Positions 1 to 7,690 of a DNA stretch of 11,892 nt are shown piece by piece (position 1 is the stretch's first letter; the number at the start of each line of letters is the position of its first letter). The stretch comes from Sabulitectum sp036743055 (GTDB lineage Bacteria; Fermentibacterota; Fermentibacteria; Fermentibacterales; JCC-6): positions 1 to 11,892 of the forward strand of contig DAINQE010000062.1 in assembly GCA_036743055.1 (NCBI GenBank), in the 5' to 3' direction. A program made the translations under genes and the position numbers. A model generated the notes under the pieces. That model did not search any database. It had not been told where the DNA came from and worked only from the letters and a program-made list of their open reading frames with translations.

Positions 1-455
1 ACAACGGAATGCGCGGGGTGCTGGAGCTGGGGGGATTCGTGGCCAGCGGAGGCCCTTACGAGATTGCCCATCCTGCACCGGGTTATGTTTGGATCTTCCC
101 TGTTTTCATAAATGTGATGGTCATATCCATGATCGCTTCACCTGCGCTGGGAAAGAAGGTTAACGGCCCGAACCTGATGAGCCTTTCATGGTCGGCGCTG
201 TTCATCTCCCTGGGGTGGAACTTCACCGAGTTCGGCTTCCGGGCGGTGAGCACAGGCTGGATCATCTGCGCGGTTCTTTTCATGGCCATGGGTCTGATAC
301 CACTGGCTGTAATTCTTCGGCACTACGCCAGGGAGGCTGAGAAGAACAGGGACTATCCAAGGACCTTCTCCGTAAAGGCAAAAGTGCTTCTGCAGCTTGT
401 CACAACCGTCGGCGCCGTTTTCCTGGCCATTCTGCTCTTCCAGCGGATAAGCTGA
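1..455 (+). CDS. Multipass membrane protein of unknown function, 5' end probably cut by the window
   Basis: The frame is open from the window edge; the first ATG is at position 9, with only eight bases before it and no visible ribosome binding site, so the true start may lie upstream. From that ATG the product is 148 residues. Four hydrophobic segments stand out at roughly residues 26-44, 57-75, 82-104 and 125-144. A charged stretch lies between the third and fourth (RHYAREAEKNRDYPR), and a lysine pair follows the first. The N-terminal part has a GGPYEIAHPAPGY stretch that looks like a conserved loop, but I cannot assign it to a named family. The next gene starts 7 nt after the stop on the same strand, so the two are probably co-transcribed. 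Being an inner-membrane protein is well supported by hydropathy; function is unknown. Confidence 0.72.
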   Translation, partial: NGMRGVLELGGFVASGGPYEIAHPAPGYVWIFPVFINVMVISMIASPALGKKVNGPNLMSLSWSALFISLGWNFTEFGFRAVSTGWIICAVLFMAMGLIPLAVILRHYAREAEKNRDYPRTFSVKAKVLLQLVTTVGAVFLAILLFQRIS

Positions 456-462
456 AGATCTG

Positions 463-1191
463 GTGACTGACACGCTTCAGTGCCTGAGCTCCGCTTCCGC
501 AAGCGTTTCAATCAGATACATCACTAAGGACATTGACTACGCGAAGACAGCGCTTGCTTCCCTTGAGCAGGGTACTCACGGAATCATGAACAGCCTGGGT
601 GCTGAGGAACCGCTTCCAGTGCTTGCGGTGCTTGCTTCTGACAGGGGAGAGTTCGACAGGCTGGTAAGGGACCTTCTCCGTGTGGATATAGAGACGCCTT
701 CCCATCCCGCCAGGATCGCCCAGGCCCAGAGGAACTGCATGGTGCTCCTTTCTCCACGGGTCTACCACTCCCAGTCCACCTTCACATACGATCCACGACT
801 GTTCTCCCTGATGTGCCTCCACGAGCTTGTTCACATAGTCGAGGAAGCCCTGTCGACTAACATTGAGGCTTCGCCCCTGTGGTGGGGCGAGGGGCTCGCG
901 GTGAGCCTTTCCGGCCAGTGGAAAGAGGACCCGACCTTCTTCGCAGAGGTTCGGCGAAGCCTTTCCAATGGGACCATACCGCCACTGGAAACGGCTCTTT
1001 CGGGAAGGGATGGCGCCTATCACTGGGGGTGGACCGTGGTGAGGTGCATCGAGGACAGCTTCGGTATGGACACGGTCAGCAGGCTGGTACGGGAGTGCGC
1101 CGATGGAGATGTGCTTTCCCTTCTTCCGGTGGATCTTCACCATTTCTCCTCGCTCTGGCGGGGATGGCTGCGGCACTACGCTTCGGACTGA
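463..1191 (+). CDS. Peptidase MA-like gluzincin metalloprotease (putative)
   Basis: The protein is 242 residues. It carries the zinc-binding HExxH motif as H120-E-L-V-H124, followed 19 residues later by E143 in WWGEGLA. This is the third-ligand Glu spacing of gluzincins, and the W-x-EG-x-A context is typical of the peptidase MA-like family (Peptidase_MA_2 type). The catalytic base would be E121. The region before the motif (residues 1-110) is the usual alpha/beta lead-in of such domains, and the C-terminal half is helical. The start is GTG at 463: an in-frame TAA at 448 leaves no room for another standard start, and a weak GAAG lies just upstream. No signal peptide or membrane helix is seen, so the protein is either cytoplasmic or held at the membrane by the co-transcribed four-helix protein 7 nt upstream (inference). 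Substrate unknown. All metal ligands are present, so an active enzyme is expected. Confidence 0.85.
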   Translation: MTDTLQCLSSASASVSIRYITKDIDYAKTALASLEQGTHGIMNSLGAEEPLPVLAVLASDRGEFDRLVRDLLRVDIETPSHPARIAQAQRNCMVLLSPRVYHSQSTFTYDPRLFSLMCLHELVHIVEEALSTNIEASPLWWGEGLAVSLSGQWKEDPTFFAEVRRSLSNGTIPPLETALSGRDGAYHWGWTVVRCIEDSFGMDTVSRLVRECADGDVLSLLPVDLHHFSSLWRGWLRHYASD

Positions 1192-1193
1192 CC

Positions 1194-1250
1194 TTTCATT
1201 GCCGTTGACCTGGATGGCTAGTTGCCTTATTTTCATGCAAGGCAATGAAA
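1194..1250. repeat. Nested inverted repeats with three TTGCC/GGCAA half-sites
   Basis: TTTCATTGCC at 1194-1203 is the exact reverse complement of GGCAATGAAA at 1241-1250 (10 of 10). A second pair, TTGCCTT at 1222-1228 and AAGGCAA at 1239-1245, is also exact with a 10-nt loop. Both pairs use the same right arm, so only one can form at a time in RNA. No T-run follows, so this is not a classic terminator. The repeats bracket and overlap the predicted promoter of the lipoprotein gene, so an operator for a dimeric regulator is a good alternative to an RNA structure. Confidence 0.6.
1205..1233 (+). promoter_or_regulatory. Predicted sigma-70-type promoter of the cysteine-rich lipoprotein gene
   Basis: TTGACC (1205-1210, five of six to the -35 consensus) is separated by exactly 17 bp from TATTTT (1228-1233, four of six to the -10). 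Transcription would start near 1240, giving a leader of about 48 nt before the ATG at 1288. The -10 overlaps the end of the TTGCCTT arm, and the expected start site falls inside the GGCAATGAAA arm of the inverted repeats, which suits a repressed promoter. Prediction from consensus match only. Confidence 0.45.
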
Positions 1251-1287
1251 TCAGAGTTCCGCTCTCAAAATGGAAGGAGGGAGAATG

Positions 1288-1701
1288 ATGCTTAAGAGAA
1301 TGCTTCCCTGGCTCGCGGTGGCCGCCGCCGCGGCGTTCATGGCCTGCGGTGAAGAGGAACCGGCGCCTGTGGCCGAAACCGCCGACGAGGTCCCCGAGGT
1401 CGTCAACGCGCTCATCGAAGAGGTGGAAGTGGAGATGACCGAAGAGGAGAAGATGGCCTACGTCATGGAGAACTGCATCTGCCCCCAGTGTCCCAGCTGG
1501 GTCCCCGAAGCCTCTGAGAAGGGAGAAGGTGGCTACTGCGCCACCGGAATGAGCGAGTGCATCGTCGACGAGGTGGGCTGCATCTGCGCTGAATGTCCGG
1601 TTACTGCCGAGATGGGCCTGGAGTGGGGATACTACTGCACCAGGGGTTCAGCCGCGGAGATGATGGAACCGGCGGCCACTGAGGAACCAGCCACGGAATA
1701 G
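1288..1701 (+). CDS. Small cysteine-rich lipoprotein with duplicated CxCxxCP module (DUF2769-like)
   Basis: From the ATG at 1288 the product is 137 residues. This start is chosen because AAGGAGGG at 1274-1281 places a strong ribosome binding site 7 nt ahead of it; the ATGs at 1270 and 1285 are in frame but badly spaced. A basic N-terminus (MLKR) and an alanine-rich hydrophobic core lead to FMAC, a loose lipobox with lipidated Cys20, followed by a very acidic linker (GEEEPAP and onward to about residue 58). The folded part (63-117) has nine Cys and two similar halves: C63-x-C65-xx-C68-P then GYC84, and C98-x-C100-xx-C103-P then YYC117. This pattern resembles DUF2769, a family of unknown function with conserved cysteines; that match is from memory. 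The module could bind metal or form disulfides (inference). Likely anchored in the periplasm or outer membrane. It is flanked by its own promoter and terminator, so it is probably a single-gene unit. Confidence 0.83.
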   Translation: MLKRMLPWLAVAAAAAFMACGEEEPAPVAETADEVPEVVNALIEEVEVEMTEEEKMAYVMENCICPQCPSWVPEASEKGEGGYCATGMSECIVDEVGCICAECPVTAEMGLEWGYYCTRGSAAEMMEPAATEEPATE

Positions 1702-1716
1702 CGCCTGTTACTTCAG

Positions 1717-1753
1717 GGGAGGGGGGAGCCGGAGTTCCTTCCTCCCTTTTTTT
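1717..1753 (+). terminator. Intrinsic terminator after the cysteine-rich lipoprotein gene
   Basis: GGGAGG (1717-1722) pairs with CCTCCC (1741-1746). The stem extends inward through two G-U and two G-C pairs around a loop containing AGCCGGAGTT. Seven T residues (1747-1753) follow directly. It sits 15 nt after the stop at 1701 and ends 1 nt before the stop of the convergent protease gene. Only the + direction has a T-run, so it terminates mainly the lipoprotein transcript. Confidence 0.8.
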
Positions 1754-1754
1754 G

Positions 1755-4700
1755 TCAGGGCAGCACCACCGCCTCGAATGTTCCTTCGACCTGTCCTGCG
1801 AACCTTACGATGTAGAGCCCAGGCGGCAGCCCTGCGGAGGGCTCCAGCTGGAGGGTGCCGGACCCCGGCGGGAGGGATTCCACCCGTCCCCTTGCCACCG
1901 TCCGTCCGTCGATGGAGTACACCCGCCAGTCAATTCCTTCGGAGCAGCCTTCAGGCAGAAAGAATTCCACCGCAAGCTCTCTTGATGGGGACGGCACGGA
2001 TATGGAGAGATCCTCAACCACTCTGCAGAACAGTTCGTTATTGGTCTCGTCGGCCTCGCTGTATTCGTTACCGGGGTCGACGGATATCCTCGAGTTCGCA
2101 GCTGCCCTCGGGAGGAAAGTCCTGTGCAGGCCATTCTCCAGGGGCACTTCCGCACTGGCCACAAGCTGTTCTGCTTCGAACATGGCCACCGTGACCGTTC
2201 TACCCTGAACCGGGATGGAGGCATTGCAGGGGTGCACAAGTCCGGTTACCTCCACCACCACCGTTGTGCCCCCTGCCGGGGTGAGGGGGGCGCTGTGCTC
2301 CATGGCGAGGGATATGTCAAGGCTGGGTTCGGTGTCCGGCGACTGTACGAAGCCTGTCCTCCTGGGATTGGCCTGGTACATGGGCCAGGCGTTCGGCGAT
2401 GTGCCGTATTCCTGGAGGTCGAACAGTGCCGCGTGCCCGGAATTGTCAATGAACAGAAGTTCCACTGACCCGTCCTGATCCATGTCTGCAATCACCGGCG
2501 CAGCCCAGACGCCGTCCCTGGAGTAGCCGGGGAAGCCGGGAACTGACATTCCCGACAGGCTCGGATCTATCCCTGCAAAGGTGGTTGAGAATCCCGTGAA
2601 AACGGCTGATTCGCTGGAACCCTGTGTCGTGACAGCTCCGGCTATGGCCTGGGACCTTATGTCCGCGCCGCCTGCTCCGGCCACCGGGTCGAATGGCGTG
2701 GGCTCGCTCTGGAAGACCCTTGCTCCCGTTAGCAGGTCGAAGCCGGTAACAACGCCCTCGGACTGGTAGAGCCCTCCATTAAGGAGGTAGATCACTTCCG
2801 GCGATTGGGATCCCGTTACCGAGGCCAGGGTGGGGCCGGGCATGTTCCCGAAGTAGTCCTTCCCCTGGAGCCAGCCGGTCTGCCAGAGGATATCCATCTC
2901 TATGGTTTCGGTTTTTCCCACCGAGAGCACGAAAAGCTTCTTCATTGAACTGCAGAATGATTCGGGCTTGGCGGCGGCTGCGATGTAGAAGGCTCCTTCG
3001 ATCTCGGTGATGGCCAGGGTGCCGAAGGCCCTTGCAAGCTGCGCCTGGGTGTTCAGTTCGGGCAGGTCGTGGAGGGAGGTGGTAACCGTGCCGTTCTGAT
3101 GGAAGTCAACCGCCAGTATTGAGGTGCCGGGCTCCCCGGCAGTGTAGGTGGTGGTGAAGAGCTCCTCCAGGCCGTCGCCGTCTATGTCCGCTGCGGAGGG
3201 TGTGTCGAAGAAACCGCCTGAGAGCGGAATGGGGAAGTCACCGGAAAAGGGCTCCCATGTCCCGGGGGATGTTCTCTTCCAGACGTAAAGATAGGGGGCG
3301 CCTCCATTGTTGCCCCTTGTCCTCAGGGCTATTTCAAGCTCTTGTGTCCCGTTGGCCTGGATCAGCAGGGGAGACCCTCCGACTATGGTGGAGGAGAGTT
3401 CTTCGTCGGTGTTCGTCGAAGCGATCTCCGCGGATGTCCATACCGTTCCCGGACGGGAGTAGAGAACGATCGATACCTTCTCCTGCCCCTGCAGCTCGAT
3501 GTGCTGCTGGTAGGCCGCCACTATGTCCGGCTTCCCGTCGCCGGTGACATCCCCCGCTGAGATGCCCAGGAGCCTGTCGTACAGGAAGCCAGCAGGGGGC
3601 GAGAGCCTCTGGAAGCTTCCGTTCCTTTCGATGATGATTACCTCACCAAAGGATATGCCCGCCGCAAGTTCATCTGCTCCGTCACCGTCCAGGTCCACGG
3701 CCAGTGGTCCCGCGCCGGGGGAGCCTGAAAGATTCAGCGGCCAGCCTGGCACCTGCCCCCGGGCTGTGGACACCTGTATCGCCGACGGTTCGCTCTCCCT
3801 GAGGATAAGGTCCACCGCCGTGACCTCCAGTGAGTACTCGGTTGAAGCCTGCAGACCGGTGACGGTGATCTCCTTCACCGGAAGGGGCAGAGGAGCGGTC
3901 CGCTCTCCGTTGAGGTACACATAGTACCCTGTCTGGGATGGGATGCCGGTGTGTTCCCAGGTGATGCTTATGAAGTCGTCCCCGGCTTCCTTCACGGAAA
4001 GGGCCTCCGGCTGGGGAACCTGCTGTTCCTGAAGCTGGTGGATATTCTGGGCCGAGAAGGCAGCGGCGGTCTGGTTCGCCGACGGTGAGAGAGCCCTTAT
4101 CTGGAAGGAACAGCCCGGGAAATCCTTCTCGAGCCATGGGGAGTCCGGCGACTGGGGGGTGATGGTCAGATGAATCGAGCCCGTTACGTTTTCAGCGGAG
4201 TTCCGTGGAATGGTTCCCGTCTGTATTGTATTCACGATAAATGGTTCCGGCGGATCCACGGCGGATGCCGTGATGTTCACCCATTCATCCTGGGAGAGAC
4301 CCATGTTGGCAAGGAGCATTCCCGAAATGGTGATCACCGTGGAGTCTGCATGGCCTTCTATCCAGGGGTCGGAGACGGTGAGCCGATACTCCGGGGAGTT
4401 CACGGTTACAAGCAGCTGGGATGAACCCTGGAATCCAGGGCAGAAGATATCCGCCTGGAATAGGATGGCCGCTCCATCCGGGGCATTCGGGGCTATCTCC
4501 AGCTGAATGTCCTGGAGCGATACCGCGGATCCTCCCGGCGGGATGTCGGGGAAGACCGCGGTGCCGCAGGGGATAGAGGAGATGAACTCCCCTCCCTGGA
4601 GAATGGCTATCTCGGCCTGGGGGCCCTGGGCCAGGGAACCCCCATTGTTCACGGCGGTGAGGGATATCTCAACCGTTTCTCCGGGGGATGCGGTTCCGTC

Positions 4701-6848
4701 TCCCTGAGGGTCTACTGCCTGTTCCTGGAGTGCCACGACCGGCCCCTGCGCATCGAGAACATCAATGGAGAGCGTTCCCGCCAGTCTTGGCGCCGGGGCG
4801 ATCAGTGCGGAGCCCAGGTCGTCGGTGGGTTTAAGGGCGGTTATCTGCAGGTATTCGCTTTGTCCTCCATTCAGAGGGACTACCCCCTGGAATGCAGCCG
4901 TTCCGTTCCCGTTGGTGGTTCCCGACGCGTACACTTCTCCCGGCTTCCAGAGAACCACGGTGGCGCCCGGGACAGGGATGCCGTTCTCCCTGACCTCCAC
5001 CGACACCTGGCTCGAGATGCCTTCGGTGAGGAACAGCGGAGAGGCGGTTATCTGCAGCTGTCCGGGATCACCGCGCCATACGGTCATCATCGGGTCGCCC
5101 AGGAGGTTAAGGTAGAGATAGGAGTAGTCGGAGAGGTTCTTCGATGATCTGTAGGCCTCGCCCAGGAATGTCAGGGGCCAGTGGAGGGCCTGGCGCTGAA
5201 ACATCTGTGCGATGTAGCCCGTTCCGAAGAGGGCGTCGCAGAACACGTAGGCTGTTGTCTTCTGCTGGTGCATGCCCATCCTGGGGTTAGCAATGGCCGC
5301 CACCAGCCCGGTTTCCCCAGATGTAAGCAGCCCGGCCTCGGCGAAGCTGTAGGCTCCGTCGAAGTGGGCCGGGTCGCACCCCAGGGTCCAGAGTATGGAT
5401 GGTTCACCGGAGTTGAGCATGGTGGCGAAGTCCGAGTCCCACATGTACTGACCCAGGGTGCCGTTACCCGCCGTTCCCAGCTTGTGTATCTCACCGTGGC
5501 CGGCGTGGACTATGAGATTGTATCCCTGGTCGAACTGGTTCAGGGCGTTGTTCCTGTTCAGGTCACCCTGGGGGAGCTCGTGGGGGTAATAGAGCTCCAC
5601 AGGCCTGTCAAGGTAACCGGACGCCGAATTCCCCATGAGCATTTCACCCAGGAGAGCCATGTCGTCAGCCCCTGAACCCGCCGGGTTGTTGGAGCCCAGC
5701 AGGAGGACCTTCCTTGCGAAGTTCTCAGGGAGTGAGGATGGGGCTTCATAAAGAAGCAGCTTCTCCATCATTGTCTCAACGTCACCGGGGGTGTTCACCG
5801 GCCATCTGCCGGTGCAGATGTCCAGGTATCCCAGTTCGTTCATCACCCTCCACACGGAGCCGTCGTAGCTCCAGTCGCCGTCGAGATCTCCGTAGTAGTC
5901 GTCGGAGGGGAGGCCCAGGAAGGGAAAGGGAACGGGGATGTAGCTCCAGCCCCCTGTCTCCCTGGCGGGGACCTGTTCGTGGTCGCCCCCGAGGAGTACG
6001 GCCTGTATTCCCCAGTGCTCGTGGGCGTCCCTGAGGAAGTTCCTTATCCGGTCCTGGATGTCGCATCCGGAGTAGTGCTGCCCTATCCATTCAACCGTTC
6101 GGATGGTGGTGAGCACCCCCCTTGAAGTCCTGTGGTCCGCCAGCTGCTGGAAGCTCTCCTGGAGGGCTTCAGTGGTAACTATCACCATATCGGCACAGTC
6201 CCCCTGAAGCGAAGGGAACTCGGTTATCTGAAGGGGGCCCGGGGCGCCGCCGGGGTCATCCACGGGGACTCGAGGGTAGAGCGGAGTCGAATCTGTTCCG
6301 GAGATCATTGACTGGATCCCCCGGTTCCTCACCGCTGCGGACAGGGGCGATTCCCTGAGGGGAACCAGTGTCTCGCCTTCCAGGGGGCCGGTGGTTACAT
6401 CCACTGATCCTGAGGCAAGGAGCTCCAGTGTTCCGGCATCCTCGTCGTACCTGAGAGGCGAAAGGAAAACAGTGGCGACCCTGTAACCCATGGCGGAGCC
6501 CTGCCTCAGGAGCCCGGCGGTTCCGGGACCGGCAACCGCGAAGGCTCCCTGGGGAAGCCCTTCTGCCACGGTGACCCACTGAGCGTTCGTCAGCTTAACC
6601 TGCTCTGCCCGGGTCCCCGGGGGAAGCAGTACCGTCCGCAGCATGATCGGCGGGGCTCCGGCGAACTCAGGGGAAACGGCTTCCGGGGATACGGTGCCGG
6701 GCAGTTCCACGGCATTAAGCTCCGCTGAGACCGAAACGCTGGACGGTTCGATGGATATGTCAGTTCGGATCTGTCCCCACGCGGCGGCGCAAAGCAAAAG
6801 AATCACCGCCGGGAGAGGGGAGAACCGGTCTTTCCGCTTGGCTTCCAT
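1755..6848 (-). CDS. Giant secreted C25 (gingipain-like) cysteine protease with FG-GAP repeats and T9SS-type C-terminal sorting domain
   Basis: From the ATG at 6848 the product is 1,697 residues. A GTG at 6905 would add 19 residues ahead of a clean signal peptide (basic MEAKRKDR, hydrophobic core, cleavage near AAAWG25|Q) and is rejected. Order of parts: propeptide-like beta region (about 30-190); C25 caspase-fold domain (about 215-595), with catalytic His451 in HAGHG and Cys491 in LWTLGC, as in the His/Cys dyad of gingipains; Ig-like and CARDB-like beta domains (about 600-940); a fibronectin III domain (about 947-1030); FG-GAP/VCBS-like repeats with Ca-binding DxDxDG loops at about 1052, 1100, 1221 and 1455; a second CARDB-like domain (about 1505-1612); and a FlgD-like/Por sorting domain (1639-1697) ending GLYIVRF...TFEAVVLP. 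The sorting domain implies type IX-style secretion to the cell surface. A role in extracellular protein digestion is inferred. There is no clear Shine-Dalgarno; a TATTAT box lies just before the start. Confidence 0.93.
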   Translation of the reverse strand: MEAKRKDRFSPLPAVILLLCAAAWGQIRTDISIEPSSVSVSAELNAVELPGTVSPEAVSPEFAGAPPIMLRTVLLPPGTRAEQVKLTNAQWVTVAEGLPQGAFAVAGPGTAGLLRQGSAMGYRVATVFLSPLRYDEDAGTLELLASGSVDVTTGPLEGETLVPLRESPLSAAVRNRGIQSMISGTDSTPLYPRVPVDDPGGAPGPLQITEFPSLQGDCADMVIVTTEALQESFQQLADHRTSRGVLTTIRTVEWIGQHYSGCDIQDRIRNFLRDAHEHWGIQAVLLGGDHEQVPARETGGWSYIPVPFPFLGLPSDDYYGDLDGDWSYDGSVWRVMNELGYLDICTGRWPVNTPGDVETMMEKLLLYEAPSSLPENFARKVLLLGSNNPAGSGADDMALLGEMLMGNSASGYLDRPVELYYPHELPQGDLNRNNALNQFDQGYNLIVHAGHGEIHKLGTAGNGTLGQYMWDSDFATMLNSGEPSILWTLGCDPAHFDGAYSFAEAGLLTSGETGLVAAIANPRMGMHQQKTTAYVFCDALFGTGYIAQMFQRQALHWPLTFLGEAYRSSKNLSDYSYLYLNLLGDPMMTVWRGDPGQLQITASPLFLTEGISSQVSVEVRENGIPVPGATVVLWKPGEVYASGTTNGNGTAAFQGVVPLNGGQSEYLQITALKPTDDLGSALIAPAPRLAGTLSIDVLDAQGPVVALQEQAVDPQGDGTASPGETVEISLTAVNNGGSLAQGPQAEIAILQGGEFISSIPCGTAVFPDIPPGGSAVSLQDIQLEIAPNAPDGAAILFQADIFCPGFQGSSQLLVTVNSPEYRLTVSDPWIEGHADSTVITISGMLLANMGLSQDEWVNITASAVDPPEPFIVNTIQTGTIPRNSAENVTGSIHLTITPQSPDSPWLEKDFPGCSFQIRALSPSANQTAAAFSAQNIHQLQEQQVPQPEALSVKEAGDDFISITWEHTGIPSQTGYYVYLNGERTAPLPLPVKEITVTGLQASTEYSLEVTAVDLILRESEPSAIQVSTARGQVPGWPLNLSGSPGAGPLAVDLDGDGADELAAGISFGEVIIIERNGSFQRLSPPAGFLYDRLLGISAGDVTGDGKPDIVAAYQQHIELQGQEKVSIVLYSRPGTVWTSAEIASTNTDEELSSTIVGGSPLLIQANGTQELEIALRTRGNNGGAPYLYVWKRTSPGTWEPFSGDFPIPLSGGFFDTPSAADIDGDGLEELFTTTYTAGEPGTSILAVDFHQNGTVTTSLHDLPELNTQAQLARAFGTLAITEIEGAFYIAAAAKPESFCSSMKKLFVLSVGKTETIEMDILWQTGWLQGKDYFGNMPGPTLASVTGSQSPEVIYLLNGGLYQSEGVVTGFDLLTGARVFQSEPTPFDPVAGAGGADIRSQAIAGAVTTQGSSESAVFTGFSTTFAGIDPSLSGMSVPGFPGYSRDGVWAAPVIADMDQDGSVELLFIDNSGHAALFDLQEYGTSPNAWPMYQANPRRTGFVQSPDTEPSLDISLAMEHSAPLTPAGGTTVVVEVTGLVHPCNASIPVQGRTVTVAMFEAEQLVASAEVPLENGLHRTFLPRAAANSRISVDPGNEYSEADETNNELFCRVVEDLSISVPSPSRELAVEFFLPEGCSEGIDWRVYSIDGRTVARGRVESLPPGSGTLQLEPSAGLPPGLYIVRFAGQVEGTFEAVVLP

Positions 6849-6895
6849 TGAGCCATAATAAGCAAACCTGAACCCCAGGCAAAGGGAGATGCCCC
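6849..6895. promoter_or_regulatory. Divergent promoter region with a symmetric -10 (CCATAATAA)
   Basis: Only 47 bp separate the start codons of the C25 protease (-) and the membrane protein (+). The block CCATAATAA at 6853-6861 reads CATAAT (6854-6859) rightward and TATTAT (6860-6855) leftward, each five of six to the -10 consensus. Rightward, TTTCCG at 6831-6836 with a 17-bp spacer is a weak -35, and the start would be near 6866. Leftward, TTTGCC at 6883-6878 with a 17-bp spacer is a weak -35; the start would fall at about 6848, on the protease ATG itself, predicting a leaderless mRNA. Consensus-based prediction only. Confidence 0.45.
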
Positions 6896-7690
6896 ATGGA
6901 TTCACGGCTGCTCACGAAGACCGCCGCTTTCTCGCTACTCGCCCTGCTCTCTCTTGCCGGGTTCCTTGCAGGAGCGGCAGGAGGACCGCTGGTACCGCCG
7001 GCAAGGGGCGTTATTCACCGTCACAAGGCAGGCCTTGAGAGCTATCGTTCTTCCCTGGGAAATGCGTCCGAAGCCCTTGCTCTGCTGAAGGGTTCCCCCG
7101 GGTTATCATCCCATTCAGGTCCGATGGGGCAGCTGGACGATCCCCTGTCGTTTTCTTTTCCGGCTGTGGATGCGGCGGGGGTCTTCGCCGGTGTGACCAG
7201 TATCTTCCTCATACTTGCAGGACCGCTGGGTTTCATCCTGCTTGGGGTGATGTTCGCCTTCCTGGCGGTGATACCGCATGTGGAGAGGGACAGGAAGCTT
7301 CGGAACGGTGCAATGGCCCTGGGCATTTCCGCATGGGTGTTCATGGCAGCCATCCCCCTGGCGGTGCTCACCGCAGATGGTCTGGGAAGGATCTACACCG
7401 GCCCTCTCCGCCTGGCGGCGGAGCACAGGATGGAATCCTTTGCAGAAGACGGAAGGGAGCTTGAGGAGACAGGCGGGGAAGGCAGGGATGTCATCCTTCT
7501 GGTGAAGGGCCTCTCCAACTACATCTGGTTCGGTTCCGCCTCATGGCCCTTCGACCTGATCCTTCTTCCCGTTATCCTGTCGTGGCTCTACTACCGGCTG
7601 GGCATACTGCTGGCCAACACCCTTTTCGGCTCACTGCACCTCCAGAGGCTGGGCAGAGCGATTCAGGGGGCGCTGGGGAGAACCAGGTAG
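6896..7690 (+). CDS. Multipass membrane protein of unknown function
   Basis: The product is 264 residues. The ATG at 6896 is preceded by GGGAG at 6884-6888, 7 nt upstream, which supports this start. Hydrophobic segments lie at about residues 10-29 (first helix or an uncleaved or cleaved signal), 93-127 (long, possibly a bent helix), 139-160 and 218-245. Residues 30-92 and 161-217 are polar loops; the latter is rich in Glu and Gly. The C-terminus is basic (RLGRAIQGALGRTR). With a cleaved or exported N-terminus, residues 30-92 would be periplasmic. I do not recognise a family. It is divergent from the C25 protease and shares a 47-bp promoter region with it, so the two could be co-regulated, but there is no sequence evidence that it is part of the secretion machinery. 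Its last 28 bp overlap the 3' end of the convergent DUF3160 gene. Confidence 0.83.
   Translation: MDSRLLTKTAAFSLLALLSLAGFLAGAAGGPLVPPARGVIHRHKAGLESYRSSLGNASEALALLKGSPGLSSHSGPMGQLDDPLSFSFPAVDAAGVFAGVTSIFLILAGPLGFILLGVMFAFLAVIPHVERDRKLRNGAMALGISAWVFMAAIPLAVLTADGLGRIYTGPLRLAAEHRMESFAEDGRELEETGGEGRDVILLVKGLSNYIWFGSASWPFDLILLPVILSWLYYRLGILLANTLFGSLHLQRLGRAIQGALGRTR

Noticed and set aside
508..1245. Long open frame of 245 codons on the minus strand
   Set aside because: It is antisense to the peptidase MA-like gene, which has a clear HExxH...E zinc site. The minus translation has no recognisable domain or good start site.
1194..1250. Intrinsic terminator after the peptidase MA-like gene
   Set aside because: The inverted repeat is perfect, but the loop is long (37 nt) and no T-run follows the right arm.
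5181..5675. Plus-strand frame of 164 codons
   Set aside because: It is antisense to the C25 catalytic region, which contains the catalytic His and Cys motifs.
6849..6905. GTG at 6905 as the start of the C25 protease
   Set aside because: It would put 19 residues ahead of a clean signal peptide and would overlap the start of the divergent membrane-protein gene, with no ribosome binding site.
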